Shown piece after piece: positions 6,172 to 7,536 of a stretch of DNA of 7,536 bases (position 1 is its first letter; the number at the start of each line of letters is the position of its first letter). Both the position numbers and the translations under genes were made by a program. The stretch is from an uncultured Eubacterium sp. Lineage in GTDB: Bacteria > Bacillota_A > Clostridia > Lachnospirales > Lachnospiraceae. Location of the stretch: assembly GCA_948560485.1 (NCBI GenBank), contig CAOXUF010000093.1, forward strand, positions 1-7,536. Reading direction: 5' to 3'. The notes under the pieces are model-generated. The model ran no database searches. It saw only the letters and a list, made by a program, of their open reading frames with translations, and was not told where the DNA came from.

Positions 6172-7256
6172 TGAAAAAAGTATTGCTTTTTCCATATAAT
6201 TATAATTGCTGTGAAATTTTAAGATATAGGGATATGCTTATAGATTACGAAGTAATAGGTGTCTTAGCGCCGTCTGGTTGGGGAGTAAATGGGAAAGATG
6301 CGGGAATAGTAGATGGTGGAAAGAATATAGGAGTTAATATTCTGGAAACCATAGACTATGGACAGGATTTTCAAGGTGTCATGATAGTTGCTGATTGCAC
6401 TAATGAGGAAATAGAGCAGGCAGTGTTGATCTATGTAGAGGATGCTATTAGTCATAATAAAGAAATTATTTTTGCAACAGAAGTTAGTGACAAGGTAAAA
6501 GAACTGTGTTCTAACAAGCCAGAGCAGATAACTTATTTAATTGATAAACAGCCAACCATTAAGCATAGATGGAAGCTGTTGCAAATAAATACGCCTATTG
6601 CTGTAATTGCAGGTTTGAATGAGCTTACCCATAAATTTAAGATACAATTAGAAGTAAATCAATATTTTAGTAAGCAAGGTTATAAAGTAAGTCATGTAGG
6701 TTCAAAACAATATGGGGGACTTTTTGGCATACATTCTTTTCCTGATTTTATGTATTCTGATCTAAATGAAACAGAAAAGATATATCGGTTTAATAAATAT
6801 ATAAGGGATATAGAAAAGAAGGAACAGTCAGACATAATAATTGTTGGTGTCCCAGGAGGGATAATGCCATATAACGAAAAATTTCCGGGGCATTTTGGAA
6901 TAACAATGTTTGAAGTTATGCAGGCTATAAGACCAGATATATTAATAATGAGCTGCTTATATGATAATTACAATGCCGAATATTTTGAAAATTTGTCAAC
7001 AGGAATTCGTCACAAGTATGGTGTAGATGTGGATGCATTTAATATATCGACTTTTCAGGTTGATATTAACGAGTCAGAACAGAGTAGGGTTCTACAATAT
7101 TATAAAATAACTCATAATGAGGTAACTACGTTAATTGATTCTTGTAAGGATAGCAGCGTACCAATTTTTAATATAATGAACGGAACCGATGGAGAAAAGA
7201 TTGCAGAGCTGGTTCTTAATAAGCTGCAAGAATATAGTGAAGCAGAACTGGTATAA
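6171..7256 (+). CDS. TIGR04066-like peptide maturation protein, copy B (complete)
   Basis: The 361-residue protein starts at the ATG overlapping the maturase stop by one base, with TGGAGG 10 nt upstream. The N-terminal part (about 1-130) alternates strands and helices, beginning MKKVLLFPYNYN, with GVLAPSGWG (30-38) and MIVADC (71-76). The C-terminal part starts at TPIAVIAGLN (141-150), followed by HKF at 154-156, and carries GVPGGIMP (226-233). The 141-180 stretch has the strand-loop-helix-strand look of a P-loop-like fold, but a proper GxxxxGK[ST] is absent, so nucleotide binding is only a guess. No membrane segment or signal peptide is visible. It is a paralogue of the partial protein ending at 446, and its C-terminal half is echoed in the protease. 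The tight coupling suggests it acts with the maturase or the ACP-like protein that follows. The function of the family is not established to my knowledge. Confidence 0.87.
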   Translation: MKKVLLFPYNYNCCEILRYRDMLIDYEVIGVLAPSGWGVNGKDAGIVDGGKNIGVNILETIDYGQDFQGVMIVADCTNEEIEQAVLIYVEDAISHNKEIIFATEVSDKVKELCSNKPEQITYLIDKQPTIKHRWKLLQINTPIAVIAGLNELTHKFKIQLEVNQYFSKQGYKVSHVGSKQYGGLFGIHSFPDFMYSDLNETEKIYRFNKYIRDIEKKEQSDIIIVGVPGGIMPYNEKFPGHFGITMFEVMQAIRPDILIMSCLYDNYNAEYFENLSTGIRHKYGVDVDAFNISTFQVDINESEQSRVLQYYKITHNEVTTLIDSCKDSSVPIFNIMNGTDGEKIAELVLNKLQEYSEAELV

Positions 7257-7267
7257 GGAGTGGGAAG

Positions 7268-7536
7268 ATGCAAGGAGATATTGAGGAAAAAGTGTTTGAA
7301 ATATTTAGAAAATACCTATTCCGGGATTTGACACAATGTGAAGATCCTTTTTCAGAAAGTATATTTGGAGAAAAAATTGCATTACTTCCGGCAGAGGCGT
7401 ATTTTTTGTTGGTGAAAATAGAAGAAGAATTTTCTATTAAATTTTCAAATGATGTTGTAATTGAGAGGAGATTTAATTATTTAAAGGATATTGTTGAAGA
7501 GATAGGAAATTATTATTATCTACCCCAGGAGGATGT
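7268..7536 (+). CDS. Acyl-carrier-related peptide maturation protein (TIGR04069-like), cut by the right edge
   Basis: The first 89 residues are visible and the frame is still open at the edge. ATG 7268 follows AAGGAG (7255-7260) with 7 nt spacing; the site overlaps the stop of the previous gene. The pattern is that of an acyl carrier protein: an amphipathic first helix (EEKVFEIFRKYL), a loop, a second helix ending IEEEFSIKF (51-59), then IERRFNYLKDIVEEI as the last helix. When EEEF is aligned with ordinary carrier proteins, the DSL motif falls on LPA, so the phosphopantetheine serine is Pro41. It should not carry a phosphopantetheine arm. A carrier-like protein accompanies CcpM systems in my memory of the family. 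It may serve as a docking protein instead of a thioester carrier; this is inference. Confidence 0.75.
   Translation, partial: MQGDIEEKVFEIFRKYLFRDLTQCEDPFSESIFGEKIALLPAEAYFLLVKIEEEFSIKFSNDVVIERRFNYLKDIVEEIGNYYYLPQED

Noticed and set aside
1..7536. CRISPR arrays, tRNA or rRNA genes, insertion sequences
   Set aside because: No regularly spaced repeats, cloverleaf-type sequences, transposase-like proteins or terminal inverted repeats were seen on either strand.

Overview
The window reads as low-G+C Gram-positive DNA, most likely from a Clostridia/Lachnospiraceae-type anaerobe. Genes are AT-rich, tightly packed and all on the + strand, with strong AGGAGG-type ribosome binding sites and a U-tract terminator. 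The content is a ribosomally made, post-translationally modified peptide (RiPP) locus of the clostridial Cys-rich peptide class, built around a radical SAM/SPASM maturase (CcpM type) and a TIGR04066-type maturation protein. Family names are recalled from memory, not from a search.

Left module (1-3653): the C-terminal part of a first TIGR04066-like protein (gene enters from the left edge), a subtilisin-like (S8) serine protease with a complete catalytic set and an extra C-terminal domain, and an ABC exporter without a C39 peptidase domain whose start overlaps the protease stop. A rho-independent terminator closes this operon.

Right module (about 3654-7536): an intergenic region with a candidate promoter and two sets of direct repeats, a DUF6033-like protein of unknown role, a 55-residue Cys-containing precursor peptide not listed among the longer open frames, a hairpin, the radical SAM maturase, a second TIGR04066-like protein, and an acyl-carrier-like protein cut by the right edge. 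The last three genes are nearly contiguous.

Proposed working: the maturase binds the precursor leader and modifies the segment containing Cys20, 25, 27 and 30. The TIGR04066 and ACP-like proteins assist in an unknown way, the S8 protease removes the leader, and the ABC protein exports the product. The less expected points are: two TIGR04066 paralogues, implying two neighbouring cassettes; a TIGR04066-like domain apparently fused to the protease, with a G+C step near the domain junction; an ACP-like protein whose phosphopantetheine serine is replaced by proline; a DUF6033-like gene directly ahead of the precursor; and helically phased repeats at the promoter of the second cassette.
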